Of a stretch of 64,000 nt of DNA, positions 38,795 to 51,239 are shown one piece after another. A program made the position numbers and the translations under genes. The notes below the pieces were generated by a model, which saw only the letters and a program-made list of their open reading frames with translations, did no database searches and was not told the DNA's origin. Within the stretch, counting starts at the first letter, position 1. Each line of letters begins with the position of its first letter. The stretch is from Eonycteris spelaea (taxonomy: Eukaryota > Chordata > Mammalia > Chiroptera > Pteropodidae): contig PUFA01000668.1 of assembly GCA_003508835.1 (NCBI GenBank), positions 58,524-122,523 on the forward strand, given 5' to 3'.

Positions 38795-39230
38795 CAAAAT
38801 AGGAGGGGGATGTTAAGGAAGTGGGATGTGCAGAGGAAAGGGCTGGGCGAGGCGAGCTTGGACACGGTGCCTCAGGGAGAAGGCGGAGCTGGGGGAGGAG
38901 TGTCTGGGGGCCGACCTGTTGGAAAGAGCCGGGGAGGAGTTGGGGTGGAACTGTGAAAGCTGGGGGCGGAGCTACGGGAGGAGCAGGCGGAGCTCAAGAA
39001 TAGCTGGGGAGAGCCAGGCACTGCTGTGTTTAGCTGGGGTAGAGCAGGGCGGAGCTGGGGGAAAGATGTGCAGGGGAAACTGGACGGAACCATGTAAAGC
39101 TCTAAGGGGGGAGCTGGAGAGCAGCATGGAAGACATTGCTGACAGCTGGAGAGGAGCAAGGCAGAGCGGGGAGGGAGCTGGGGAGGAGGAGCTGGAAGGG
39201 GGTGGAGCCCCGGGAGGAGCGGCCTGGAGA
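38795..39230. repeat. GA-rich imperfect tandem repeat (GGAGCTGG-type)
   Basis: Recurrent GGAGCTGGGGxxGGAGC-like units with intervening AGAGC segments run through the block. Composition is strongly purine-biased on the plus strand. Open frames inside are repeat artefacts. Confidence 0.65.
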
Positions 39231-39431
39231 AGGCAGTATTGTAGATTCGGCCCTGGGAACCACGTGGCAGGTTGGCTAGGCCCGCTTAGTGCTCATGACC
39301 AGGCAGTGCCCTTTCCACTCCAGTGACATCAGCGACTAGTCCGTCCTGCACCCATAGGCATGAATCAGAGTGTCATCCCAGGGCCCTCAGGGACCTACAC
39401 CGACCTCAGAATGGATCCCAGGGGACACAGA

Positions 39432-39535
<104 letters not shown>

Positions 39536-42500
39536 CAGCGAGAGCGCGAACACAGGACCTCTAGGCTGAGTTTTGCACCTTAGGGCACAATGCCCAGGCC
39601 AGCTATCCTTCCTGCAAGTCCCTCACTTCCCAGGGACTGCCAGCGGGGTTCCTGAGGGTAGATCTTCGTATTGCTTTATTTTTTTGCAGATGAAGAGGAA
39701 AATCCCCACTCTGTTCCCTGTGCATCTCTGAGCTGACATGTCCAAAACAAGGCTAATTTCCCTGTCAGAGCTGTTTCCTCCTTCCCACCTCTCAGGGCTC
39801 AACCCTCTAAGTGCCATCACACTTTGCTCCTGGCGTCCCCATATCCTCTCCCTTCCTTTTTTAGTGATGGCCAAGCCTTTGTGTCCCTGCCTCTGAAATG
39901 CCTGATCAGAATAAATACTCCTCTTCCTCTTCCCACTGCTACTCCCTGAACTCTGGCTTCATGGTCCGGGGCCAGTGCTATTATCTGACACCCCACACTG
40001 GCCTGGACACCCGTGTCTTTCCTCCTGAGGGTCCTCCACATGCCACTGAACCACACATCTCTCTCCATGAGAAGCTTGAGGAACAGGAATGCTGGCGATG
40101 AGGTGAGGGGCGGAAGGTAGTCCATGGGATTTAGGCCTCGGGGCTGCATGATCACCAGGTCGCTCCCTCCATGTCAGCCTCCCCTCCTGGGTCTGCGCCC
40201 AAGAATGGTTACCAGCTGTTGCTGAATGCCCAAGAACCTCATGGTAGGGATTTAAAGTAGTGAAGGAGGGAGCTCTGAATGGCGGGCTATTGTGTTCCTC
40301 CCAGATCCTGTTGTTTGAGAAATAGAACTTGCCCAGTGAGCTAGAGACATGCACTGTGTGGCTGCTAGCGTGGGACAGTCGTGATGGCACTAAGGACCCC
40401 CTTTTCTGAGCCCCCTGTATGCTGAACGGGGTGTACGATCTACCTTGGGGAGCGGAACAGTAAAGGTGAGGAGTGTGATATGAGCGGAAGTTCAAGGGTC
40501 GTGGCTGCAAGGCCAATTCGCTGCCAGGTGGGTGGGCCCGGGAAGCATGGCCTGGCCATGTCACATGGGGGGAATGGTGTTTTGGCTGCCCGTGTCAATG
40601 GACCCATTTGCAACTCAGTCTTGATTTTCAGTACAAATGAAAAGCTGACACCGAGTCCTAAAAGGATCTGATTTCTGATCTCCGGGTGACGTTCTCTTCT
40701 CCAGCTGCTTCCCATGCCATCTCAGGAACAAAGTGCTGACAGGGACAGGCCTTCGTTCCCTCGCTCTCCAGTCATGGCAAGCAGGTCAGCCTTCACCACC
40801 CTGACCCAGCCCAAGCCAACTTGCGCTGCTTGGCCTTCCCGGGTCCCACCAGGTCCCGGCAGCTGTCAGAGGACATCGGGTCTTCTTGGGGCTATTCTGC
40901 TCTCCCAGCCACTGTTAGAACACTCCAGCCTCCGGTCCAGAGAGAGGCTCCTCCTCAAGCTGTTTCTTCCCCAGCCCGGGACTCCATCCCCAGAACGTGC
41001 CCCGTCTTCCTTTTAGTATGTCCTTGCTTTTCTGCCATTGCTCTTTGAGGGGACCGTGCCCATGGACACGGCTTCCTCTTCTGAGCCCAGGGCACCTGCT
41101 GAGAGTCAGCCTCCCTTTCTTGCCCCCCTGGCAGCACCCTGCAGAACTTACTATCCCCATGTCCCTCTGAGCACCTGCCTTTGCAGCTTGCTGTCCCAGC
41201 CCCACATGTAACTTCATGCTGCTGTGACTCTGAGGCCCTGAGAGGAAAGGTTGCATTTTGCTCCTGCCACGGGTTTGCGGCACCACCGGGCTAGGACCGG
41301 CTTGACCAAAATTCCCAGTTTCCCTTCTGGACCTGTCGGTAGGTCGCTTCCTCCCTGTGAACTGAACTTGGCCAACTCTCTTTGAGACTTGCTGTTTTAG
41401 CACCTAGTTGTGGGCTCTTCCTGAATCTGGCACCAAACCCCGCCTTGGTGCTTTGTGTTTCAGATTCCTGCTTCTGCCCTTCGCAGGTTTGTTTCCTCCT
41501 CCTTGATGGCCTGCTTGGGACTCAGTGTTTGTTTAAATTTTCTAAACTGTAAGTGACCCCACAGGTCAGGGACTGTCCCACTGCCCCTCCTGCTAGAGGC
41601 TGCCCGCCATGTGGGATGAGCGGTTCGAAAGAAGAGGTGTCCTTGCATCCAGCACTCTGCCAATGAAAAAATGCTCCTTGTCTCTGTAACTTAATTGGTC
41701 ACCTCTCGGCCATAGGCCTGGGTCCTGGACTCATGCAGGAGAAGCCTGGGAGCAGCTGACCAGCTGCAGGAAGACATGAGCTTGGTTCCTCCTCCCCAAC
41801 TCTCACATTTGAGCCTCCTCTGGCCTGTTTCTGAGATGCGTGGTTCCCTGGCCCCACCTTCCTCTCCGTCTTCAGGTGCAGCTGCAGTTGCCTGTGTCCC
41901 TTTAAGCAGGGCCCAGGTCGAGTGGTCCCTCTCAGCAGGGCTCAGGTCGAGTGGCCCGACCTGAGAGGTGTACTTAGTTCTCGTCTTGTCATCTCAGCAC
42001 TGCAAGGCCGCAGGAAGAAGCCGCACCACATGGGTGGTGCAGACACAGGCAGGCGACCCTGGTTAGGTGTGGGGGCTGCTCACAGAATGTGGCACAGCAG
42101 ACTTGCAACCCTGGGAGTTTCTGTGAACTTCTGTGCCCTCCCCCTCCACTGCATTCATGTCTCCAGTGTTTACATCAACTTTAATTGGGGCTAAGGAGAC
42201 ACTCATTTCCGTCATTCTTGGGCTCTTCTCTCTGCACGTTCCCTACTGTCCTCAGTCGCTGAGGAAATAAGCCAGGACCGTGCTCCTGCTCCAGGCCCTC
42301 AGCAGCTGGCGGGTGGGTGGACGGGTGTCCAACATCACGCTGCAGCCCAACCGATGCGCAGTCCAGCTGATGTGGTTACTGCTTGAGTGGGGGGCGAGCA
42401 CTTGATACCACACATAACCATGGTTACCAGGCTCTAATGAGAGGACTAATGGCCCCCGTGCAGAAGACACATTCAGGACTCTTGAGTGTCTGCATGCTCG

Positions 42501-44254
42501 TTGTGGCCTCTTTGGAAAGGACAGAAAGTACATGAAGAATCAGGACAAAGGATTCTCCCAAGGCTTTACCCGGAGGCAAAAATGTTCAGGATCGGGATAT
42601 TCTCCCAGTTCTTTTCCTCTGCGTTTTTTTTTTTTTGGTTGAGTTCAGTCGTGTTACGATTTGTTTTGTATTTTTCCTTTAACGTTAAGTGTTATCCCAC
42701 TTTCTAAGATTCCTCAGAAGACATCTCACTACTCGGCACCTTGTTCTGGAGCATATTGGATGCGTGGCTCTCCCTGAACAACAACTGACCTCCTCGGGAC
42801 TGGCCCAGTATACCTTGGACCCAGTGACATCCTCCGTGCCAGAAACTCCAGCACAGGGGTCCTCCAGAAGCAGATGCAGAGACAGCTTATTGAGCCTCCA
42901 CCTCAGTGTCAAGTTGGATACTGCGTCCTGCAGCCTCGAACGCTCTGGTTATCCCTTTCCCAGTGTTCAGTCATCGGTACATGGGCAGAGGTCCCTCTGA
43001 GAAGGGCTGGGGGACCGTCCCAGTGTCTTTCTGCCATGGTACTGCAGCATCCTTTCCCTGGGCGACCGGCCACCTCCCTAGTCCATGGTTCCAGGTTGGA
43101 AAGCTGGCACAGGGGCAGAACCTGGGCAAGAGATTGTGACTTGTTTGTCAGGTGGCTGACCTCGGCCTCCTGCTGCCTGTTCTTGCTCTTCTGAGTATCC
43201 ACTTCAGGCTGTATCTTGGTCAGTCACCATCCCCGTGCCCCCAGGGCAGCCATGTGGCACTGAGCATGGCCACCACTCTGTGGTTGAGGCCTCCTTGTCG
43301 ATGGTGTCTGCCATCATGAGCCTTCTGGCCCTTTAGTGCTGACCTGGGCCTCTGCTGCAGTTCCTGGGGCGGGGGAAGGGTACTCCCTTTCCTCCCGCTC
43401 CAGGCACAGGCTGTGCCCATGTGTTGTGGTGACTCACTCTGGATGGGGGCCCGGCAGTAGGCTGCCACTTCTTTCTGCTTTTCCTGGGACTCTCCCAGTT
43501 GCAGCACGTCCAGTCCCACAGCAAGTCGGGGGGGTTGGTCCCCCTACCTCCAGGGATGGAGGGCACCGGTGGGGAAGACCAGTGTAATGGGAAACCTATA
43601 TTGTCATGCGCTCAGCCACACACGTTAGCTTTTAGGGAAAGTAGGCTACTCCCTTAGAAGCTGCTCAATGAGCTGAAGCTACATGTGAATGCGGCTGATA
43701 TGTGGGAAGGTGTTTCACCTTCTGGTCGGATGGGATGTTCAAATACATTAAAAATATATCAGCTTTGAAATTTTAATAGTGGGAGTCATTCGAATCAAGG
43801 GTGTTTATACCAATGTGGGCTGCTTTGTGTTCCTTAAATTGGATTATGTACAGCAAAAAGTCATTCTCAGTTTTGACTTCACTCTCCTGTATCATCTGCC
43901 TCTACTTCTGCATTTCACCTCTTAAGCCCCTCTGGTTGACTTGCCAGTTCAAGCTCAGCTGTGTCTGTGGCTTCTTGGGCGTTGGAAATGTGAAGACATC
44001 CCCTTTCCATCCACTTTCCTTTGCTTGTGGCCGTCTTTTCTCTGCATAATTGTGTAGCCATCACATAACCTGGCAGAGCTAGTAGATCGGCTGTCATGGC
44101 TGTAGTTTCTGTGGACGATTCAAACGTGCTCTCATGGACCCTTTTATGGCATCAGTGCTTTCATAAGCATAGGAAGCCACTTCCATATCGAATTGATTTT
44201 TGTTAGAATTGCCTGTGAAAGGATCTAACCTTGGGGTCAAATGTTTATTCACAT

Positions 44255-44610
44255 TATGACTAACGATACGTTCCTTTTCTGTCACTGCATAACAAATTCC
44301 CTTGTGTTTAGCAGCTTAAAACAATGCACATTCATCAGTTCACAATTCTGTGGATCAGGAGGCCAGGCACAGCTTAGCTGGATCCTCCACTCAGGGTCTC
44401 ATGAGGCTGCAGTTGAATTGTGGGCTTGGCTGCTTTCCCTTCCCGAGTTCAGAGTCTTCTGCCTGCCAGCAAATGGACCTATGGCTCCATGATAGTGCAG
44501 TGACAGGGGTGACGTTCTGTCCCACCTTCACCATATTCTATGGGTTAGAAGCACAGCTTCCACTTACCTCCAAAGGGAAGGGATCATGCAAGAGCATGAC
44601 TCATTTTGGG
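44255..44610 (+). mobile_element. Old interspersed repeat, class uncertain
   Basis: The pattern TTTCTGTCACTGCATAACAAATTCCC, TTAGCAGCTTAAAACAATGCACATTC, CACAATTCTGTGGATCAGGAGGCCAGGCACAGCTTAGCTGG matches a familiar ancient mammalian repeat that I cannot name confidently. Confidence 0.5.
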
Positions 44611-45624
44611 TGACACGCTCAGGGTGTGTCTGCTACAGCTGTCAATGGATTCTAGCTGTTCACCTTTATTCAAATTGAAACTGTCAGAAACAGACAGATG
44701 AGATTGCATGTGTGGTCTCCTTTCTGTCACTGGAGGCCTGCCTGGTGTGCAGAACAGACTCTCCAGCCACTCCTTCTTGGTGGCCTTCAACAGCTCAGCA
44801 ACATTTCAGAGGTGCTCGAATCAGTGTTGGGTTGGTTGTATTGTTCTTCACGCCATTCCTTCTACTGGGGAAACTCTTCTTTTGACAACTCATCAGTCCA
44901 TCTTTGTGGCTGTGATCAGGTTATGTTGCTGTCCCTCAACCCGGAGTGCAATCATCGAGGAGGAGGCCAGCAAGGACCAGTCTGCCTCCTTATTCCTCAT
45001 GAGTTACCCCGCCCCTGCCCCTGGGTCTGGACTGGATGGTAGTGCACAGAACTGAGGACAATTTTAGAGCACAAACTGTGTATGAGTTTTGCCTCAGTCT
45101 CCTCTCTGGTGAACCTTGGCATGGATGGAATAATTTTTTCTTAGTGGCTTTTTGATAAGGACAAGTATATAATTAGGTCCTGAGTTTACAATCTCATAGG
45201 AGGCACCTATCACTATGAGAAAATATTACAGATGCCAATGAAAGGAAAGAAGTGTAAGAACACTTTTCTGAACATCCACTGGAGCCATTGACCTTGGGCT
45301 CAGACTTTCGTGAAAAAATAAGGCCATGTTTTGTGAGGGAAAGGGCAAGATCCTGAGCAGCCAGCCAGCAACACTGAAGTGTCAGGATGAGGAGGGACAG
45401 CTGAGGGGCCACCTGACAGCTTGGGCTCTTGTCTGGGGCTGGCTGACTCTGCGGGGCTCAGTCTGTTCTAGTCTGGGGAGAGAAGGCAGAGGCTGTCCCT
45501 TCCCAGGGGTACGCCATCCAGGCAGCAGTGTGAGGGGTCGCCGGTACCACGTCTCCAGGAAACAGCCAAGCAGGCACAGCAGCAGTGGCAGCAGGCCACA
45601 GGCCTTCACCATGTTCTGGCTACC

Positions 45625-45800
45625 GCTTGAGAGACACACGTCTCATGGAGAGACACCTTGGCCTCTGCTTCCTGGCTGTGTGTCCTTGCTCAAGTGAGTC
45701 AGCCTCTCTGAGTTTTGATTTCTGGAGTTAGAAAATGGGAATGATAGTAGCATCTAGCTCACAGAGTTGCCGTGAGGAGAAAATTAGCATGTTGCCTGGG
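45625..45800 (+). mobile_element. MIR SINE fragment
   Basis: Core sequence is GCTTCCTGGCTGTGTGTCCTTGCTCAAGTGAGTCAGCCTCTCTGAG, then GAAAATGGGAATGATAGTAGCATCTAGCTCACAGAG. This is the MIR order. Confidence 0.75.
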
Positions 45801-46599
45801 CATAGCAAGCCCCCATAACGATACTAATATTTACCTACAAAGGGTCTCCAAATCCACCTGGCATTGTGTTAGGATATTTCACTGGGGAGTAGCTGGGAGC
45901 CAGAGTGTGGACAGGGACGGTGGTGCCCTTCCCAACCTTCAGCCCCAGGCCGACTGTGAATGATGCTTGCCAGGGCCTTAGACCTTCCCTCCTCGCCTCT
46001 GCTGCTACCAGCCAGACACACCAGGCCTCTGTGGTCCGGTAACACCATGGAGCTTGCTCCTCGCAAAGGCTCCTCCCTCTGGCTGGAGCACTCTTCTTGT
46101 GGAGGTGGTCGTGGCTTGGTCACGCACTCCCAAGGTTTTGTTCTAATGTCACTTTAGTAGCCACCTCCATAGAAAGAGCAAGCGACTCCAGACCTTGCAT
46201 CCCAGCACCAGCCTTTGATCGACTGGCTGTTTATTGTCCGCAAGCTCCAGAAGGGCAGGACCTTAGAGCTCTCCATCTGCCATCGGTCCTCGGTATCCAT
46301 ATCTGTGGAATTACCGAGTGCTTCTTGAACAAATGCCTTGGACTGAGTTCCTTTTAGATGGAGGACGGAAGGCTTCTCAAGGGGCTTCCGTGAAGGAGAA
46401 TGGCATTTGGGCTCGTGTGCGAGGGAAAGTGACTTTCACAGAGAGGGGAGAAAAGTAAAGGGCTTCCAGGTGAGAAGCAGAGCAGGTGCAAGGGCCAAGA
46501 GGCAGGAAAGCGCTGGTGAAAGACAGCGGTTGCATCACAAGTCCTGGGAACACCTGGAAAGACTGCAGCGGCTCTCCAATCAGGACCGTGTGCAAGGGG

Positions 46600-46803
46600 T
46601 TCGCTCAGCACCGGCCCCGCGGGCGGGAGGCGGGGCGGGGTGACGAGGCGCGCAGGCGCAGTCGTGACTCGTGATTCGGCGGCGCCCGGGACTCCGGTGC
46701 TGGCGGCGAAATCGCGCAGTCTGCGTAGGCGGCGGGGGCGGCCGCCCGGCCCTAGCGCCTGGGCTTGTCACCGTCGCCAAGGAGCTGCCGCACGGAGGCG
46801 GAA
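46600..46803 (+). promoter_or_regulatory. CpG-island promoter of the IDS copy
   Basis: A GC- and CpG-dense block lies directly upstream of the IDS start codon. It has Sp1-type GC boxes (GGAGGCGGGGCGGGG, 46626-46640) and an NRF1-like GCGCGCAGGCGCA (46648-46660). There is no TATA box, as expected for a housekeeping lysosomal enzyme. The retention of CpGs suggests an unmethylated, possibly active promoter even though the gene body is damaged. Confidence 0.7.
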
Positions 46804-46924
46804 ATGCCGCCGCCGGGCTGGGGGCTGCTCTGGCTTGGCCTGGTCCTGGGCTCCACCTGTGTCTCGCTGGGGTCCTGCAATCTGGCCAGCAACTCCAAAG
46901 GTGAATTCCGCGTCGTCCCTCAGG

Positions 46925-47445
46925 TGACAGGGAATCCTCCCTCCCAGCTCCCCTCCCTTCTCCCCTCCCGCCATCCATCCTTTCCTTCCTTCCCTCTCTC
47001 CCTCCCTCTGTCTTCCCTGCTACCCTCCTATGATCCCGTTTCCCCTCTATTCATTCCTCTCTCCCTACATCCATTCTTGCCTCCCATGCTCTCCCTCACA
47101 CTATTTTTCCTTCCGTCCTTCCTTCCTTCCTTCCTTCCTTCCTTCCTTCCTTCCTTCCTTCCTTCCTTCCTCCTTCCTCCTTCCTCCCTCCCTCCCTCGC
47201 CCCTCCCTTCCTCGCTCCCTCCCTCTCCTTTCTTTCCTTCCTTCCTTCCTTCCTTCCTTCCTTCCTTCCTTCCTTCCTCCCTCCCTCCCTCGCTCCCTCC
47301 CTTCCTCCCAACCACCTAGTCCTTTATTCCCTCTATACATATTTCCCTTCCTGCATTCTTCTATCCCTCCCTCTGTCCTCTTTCCTCCCTCTCCCTCTTT
47401 CTCCCTTTAGCTCTCTTGCTCCTTTCCTACCTCCCTCTCTCTTCC
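46925..47445. repeat. Long polypyrimidine tract (CCTT)n in IDS intron 1
   Basis: Over 500 bp of nearly pure C/T on the plus strand, with clean TTCC runs at about 47108-47170 and 47228-47280. It lies inside intron 1, just after the CpG island. Confidence 0.9.
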
Positions 47446-48432
47446 ATGTATGAGGCCATGGCCAAAGCCTTACCCTCCTCCGGGGACTGGGGTCTCCCAT
47501 GTGTACGCACTCCCGCCCTGCCTGGGTGGCTAGCTGTGCTGTGAAGGTTCAGGGGCCAGCCTTGGGTCTCGCACGCTAGCATGTAGTATCGGTGGGGGGT
47601 TTAGTGTCTTGTAGGTGATCTCAATGAAGCCCTCTCACTCTGAATGTCCTCCTAATCATCGTGGATGACCTGCGCCCCTCCTTGGGCTGTTGGGGACAAG
47701 CTCATAAGGTCCCAAACTAGACCAACTGGCATCCCACAGTCTCCTTTTCTGGAATGCCTTTGCCCAGGTATGTCAGGGGCCCTCTAGGCGTGGATGGGTG
47801 CGTTCTGCACTGAGGGTTGGGGTCCCCTCAGCTGTTGTTAGATGACACTGGTGGTGCCAGGCATCTGCTTATGAGAGGGAAGCATCATCTGGAAAATGGC
47901 GATTGCGATAACCTGGTTGTCCCCTGACAAGGAAGCTTGTGCCTCAAGGGTGCCCCTCCTCCTTGAGTGCAGGGTGCGCTGAGGCCCGGACGTGCTCAAG
48001 ATGGTCCTGACTAGCTTCCTTCACCAAAGTGGAGGTTCCCTGGTGCTGAGAAACAAGGGGTGCTGGAGAATTCCACCCTCAGATCTGCCGATTGACCTTG
48101 GGTGAGGGTCAGCCAGCTTGTCATGGCGGCACTCCTTCCTGAACCTCCTCACGGGACCACCCCCAGGAGCCTCGCCTGCTCTGTGCACCTGTGAGACTCC
48201 ATCGTGTAGAAGGAGGGCACGATCATCTGCTGGGATGAGGGGCTGAGTCCTCCTCCCTTCTCTCCCGGGACTTAGTTCTGGCACTGGGGGAGGCCCAAAT
48301 CTCACAGGTTGGCTTTGAGACGTGATGACTCAGCTGCCAAGTTGTTTGCTGAGGGCTGAGAGGTTGCCTGGTTATGTTTGAGCTGCTGGCTGTTTTCCTC
48401 TGAGGGCATTTTCCTCTGCTTCTGCTCCCTAA

Positions 48433-48756
<324 letters not shown>

Positions 48757-49479
48757 TAAACTGGCCTTCTGTTCTGTCCCACAGTGAAAAAGGGCAGAAG
48801 GAGTTTTCCTTCCTCTCAGAAACATGTCGTGGTACTGTCTGGCTCCTGGGGTGGAAGGAAGTGCAGTGGGTGGGGAAGGGGCTCTGTGAGGTAAAGTTAG
48901 GGATATAGGGTTAGAACATCTGAGGACGCCCCACGTGGCCTGCACTGCTCTTGCTGTCTCTTTGCCCAGGGAAGGGGCTGCTGCCCTCGGCTTGTGAACT
49001 AGGCCAGCAAAGGAGTGTAAACTGGCAGGGGCCTGTGGGGTTCCAGGGGCTCCAGTCCATACAGCGGCACTGCCTGCTAAACTGGTTCTTTAACGCCGAT
49101 GTCAGGGTGCTGAAGCGCAGGCAAACTTGAAGACTTGCAATGTGCGGAGGAATCGCGTGGTGGGACAAAAGTTTGGCAGGAAAGACGTATAATGTAAATA
49201 TAAATCAGTTGTATCCCTCACCCTGAGGGCTACATTTTGATGCCTCCCACCCCATAGAGGGTCTGTACCTTTCCTGATTTGGGACGATTCTGTACATATA
49301 ATTTTCTGTTGTGAATTGTTAAACATAGCATTCCCATGTTATGAGGAAGTAATTTCGGGTGACAGCACAGTAGTCCTGATACAGATGTACTGTATTTCCT
49401 CTAAGTTGTCTCAGGTCGTTTCTGTCACGCGTGCAGCTGTGACGACTGCCTCTGGTGGCAGAGTGAACTGGTGGGCTGC

Positions 49480-49680
49480 GGTACCACGTATCTGGGCCCC
49501 TGGGTTCCAGTTCCACCAGTGGCACTTCTTAGCTGTGCAGTTGACCTTGAGCAAATTATTCCCCCTGTCTGCGCCTCAGATTTCCGCTCTGGGAAGCTGG
49601 CATCATAGCCTCCTTGATTCTCACACAGGGGAGTGTCCCAGCGCATGTCATTCAGCAGTGTGACAGTGCGTTGAAAAGCC
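49480..49680 (+). mobile_element. MIR SINE fragment in IDS intron 3
   Basis: The pattern TGGGTTCCAGTTCCACCAGTGGCACTTCTTAGCTGTGCAGTTGACCTTGAGCAAATTATTC, followed by CTGTCTGCGCCTCAGATTTCC, follows MIR order. Confidence 0.7.
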
Positions 49681-49989
49681 AAGCTCTATATGGATGCAGT
49701 GCTTTTCATTAGGGGCTGTGACTTGACCGTTTTCAGTAGTGTTCCCCTTGCTCACCCTTTCGGGTTCCTTCCTAGTGTGATTCGCCAGGGCTTAGGGGAC
49801 TGGGATGTCAGATACTCAGTACTCAGTGAGAAACCTAGAGCGTTGGCTTTAGGAGATTTGTCCTCTGGCCCATGCCCCTGGTTTTTAGAAAGAAGCTGAG
49901 GCTCAGAGAGAGGAGATAGTTCCCCAATTGTTGACAAAGTTTTAACTTAGGGTGGGGAGGGCACTGAAGGATGCTTCATATTTTATTGA

Positions 49990-50112
<123 letters not shown>

Positions 50113-51239
50113 TGAAGGGATACTGTACTGAAGAGCATCTGCTCTTTCGCTGTCTGGCAGTTTAAGGTTACCGGTTGAGAGACAAGAGGTGGGATCTTTA
50201 GCATCAGGTCCATTGGGGGAGGTGGCTTTGTTACAGAAGCAGGAGGGTATGCCTTGTCCTGGAACCTTATGCTGTAGTGTGTAAGATTCACTTAAGGGCT
50301 CCTTGGGGCTCGTTGTGGGTAAGGCTCTGTGCTCAGTGTTGTAGGAGATGCGGAGACCCTGGAGGGAGAAGAGTTTCCTGTGCTCCAGGAGCCTCAGCCT
50401 GGATTGGGAGAAAGGCATACCATTTGTCTGTCAGTCTGTCTGAGGCCTGGTGGATATGTTCAGGTGCTGAGACCTTTCACAGGGGTTTTAAAATTTTAGA
50501 GCCCTGTGCTAAAGCAGGAATGTACAAAGCAACTTGATCTTGGTTGAGAGGACTCCCCAGCATGTAAGCGAAGCTAAAACTCTCATTTCAGAAATTCAGA
50601 AAACCAGCTGCAGGACTGAGAAATGGCATGCTCCTGGGAGGTTTTTAGTGGAAAAGGGTGTCAGCTTGGGAAGTTATTGGGGTGAAGAGGAGGAGTCAGA
50701 ATAATTGAGACCTTTGCCTTTCAGAATGCAGTGAAAGCCAAGTGCTCTGGCCTTTGGCTTGTGGCTTGAGTCTTAACAGAAAGAGAGTGGAGGACCCATC
50801 TGAATCCCTCCGTTGCCTCAAGCCATCTTGCTACTTTTTACTGGCTCACTCACGAATGCCGGGCCCATGTCTCCCACTCCCCACATGTGCTCTCAGGCAG
50901 TGGGTCTGACGGAACCGGATCCTCCATGACAGCTGCAGATTGCGTGAACGTGGAGGGGAGTTTGCTGGGAGGCTGGTGCTGGGCCGTCCTGCCCCTGGGC
51001 CAGGTGGACAAGGCAGCTTGCGGGAGGATGGTCCTCTCAGATGGACCAGCAGCCGCCGCAGCCCCTGGGTCTTTGTGAGGTAGAAATCATATTGTCACCC
51101 TGACTTAGCCTGTGGCCCGCGTGGCCATTTTGGAAAGTGCAGTGTGTGTTCTGTGCATGGTGTGGTTGAAGTTCCAGAAATTCCATGGCCTGTCACCTCA
51201 TCCAGGTGACCGGGCCCCTGTCCCTTACAACCCTTAGTG

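Larger units (their letters stand above)
39540..46590. other. Intergenic DNA between EOLA and IDS
   Basis: About 7 kb without a gene I can support. Open frames are short, occur on both strands and overlap. One stretch (42700-43330) is free of recognisable repeats but shows no protein motif either. In human, the EOLA1-IDS interval carries non-coding transcripts and an IDS pseudogene; I cannot see an equivalent RNA here from sequence alone. Confidence 0.4.

Noticed and set aside
38110..38865. Cysteine-rich protein gene on the minus strand
   Set aside because: The long open frame is produced by a GC-rich minisatellite and is open in several frames and on both strands; no start context, splice site or domain supports it.
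40714..41403. Overlapping plus and minus ORFs of 100-160 codons
   Set aside because: They overlap on opposite strands with no recognisable family; GC-rich intergenic sequence gives such frames by chance.
46765..47410. Long Pro/Ser/Phe-rich and Lys/Glu/Gly-rich frames on both strands
   Set aside because: They are translations of the polypyrimidine tract in IDS intron 1; the true reading leaves exon 1 at the donor after 46900.
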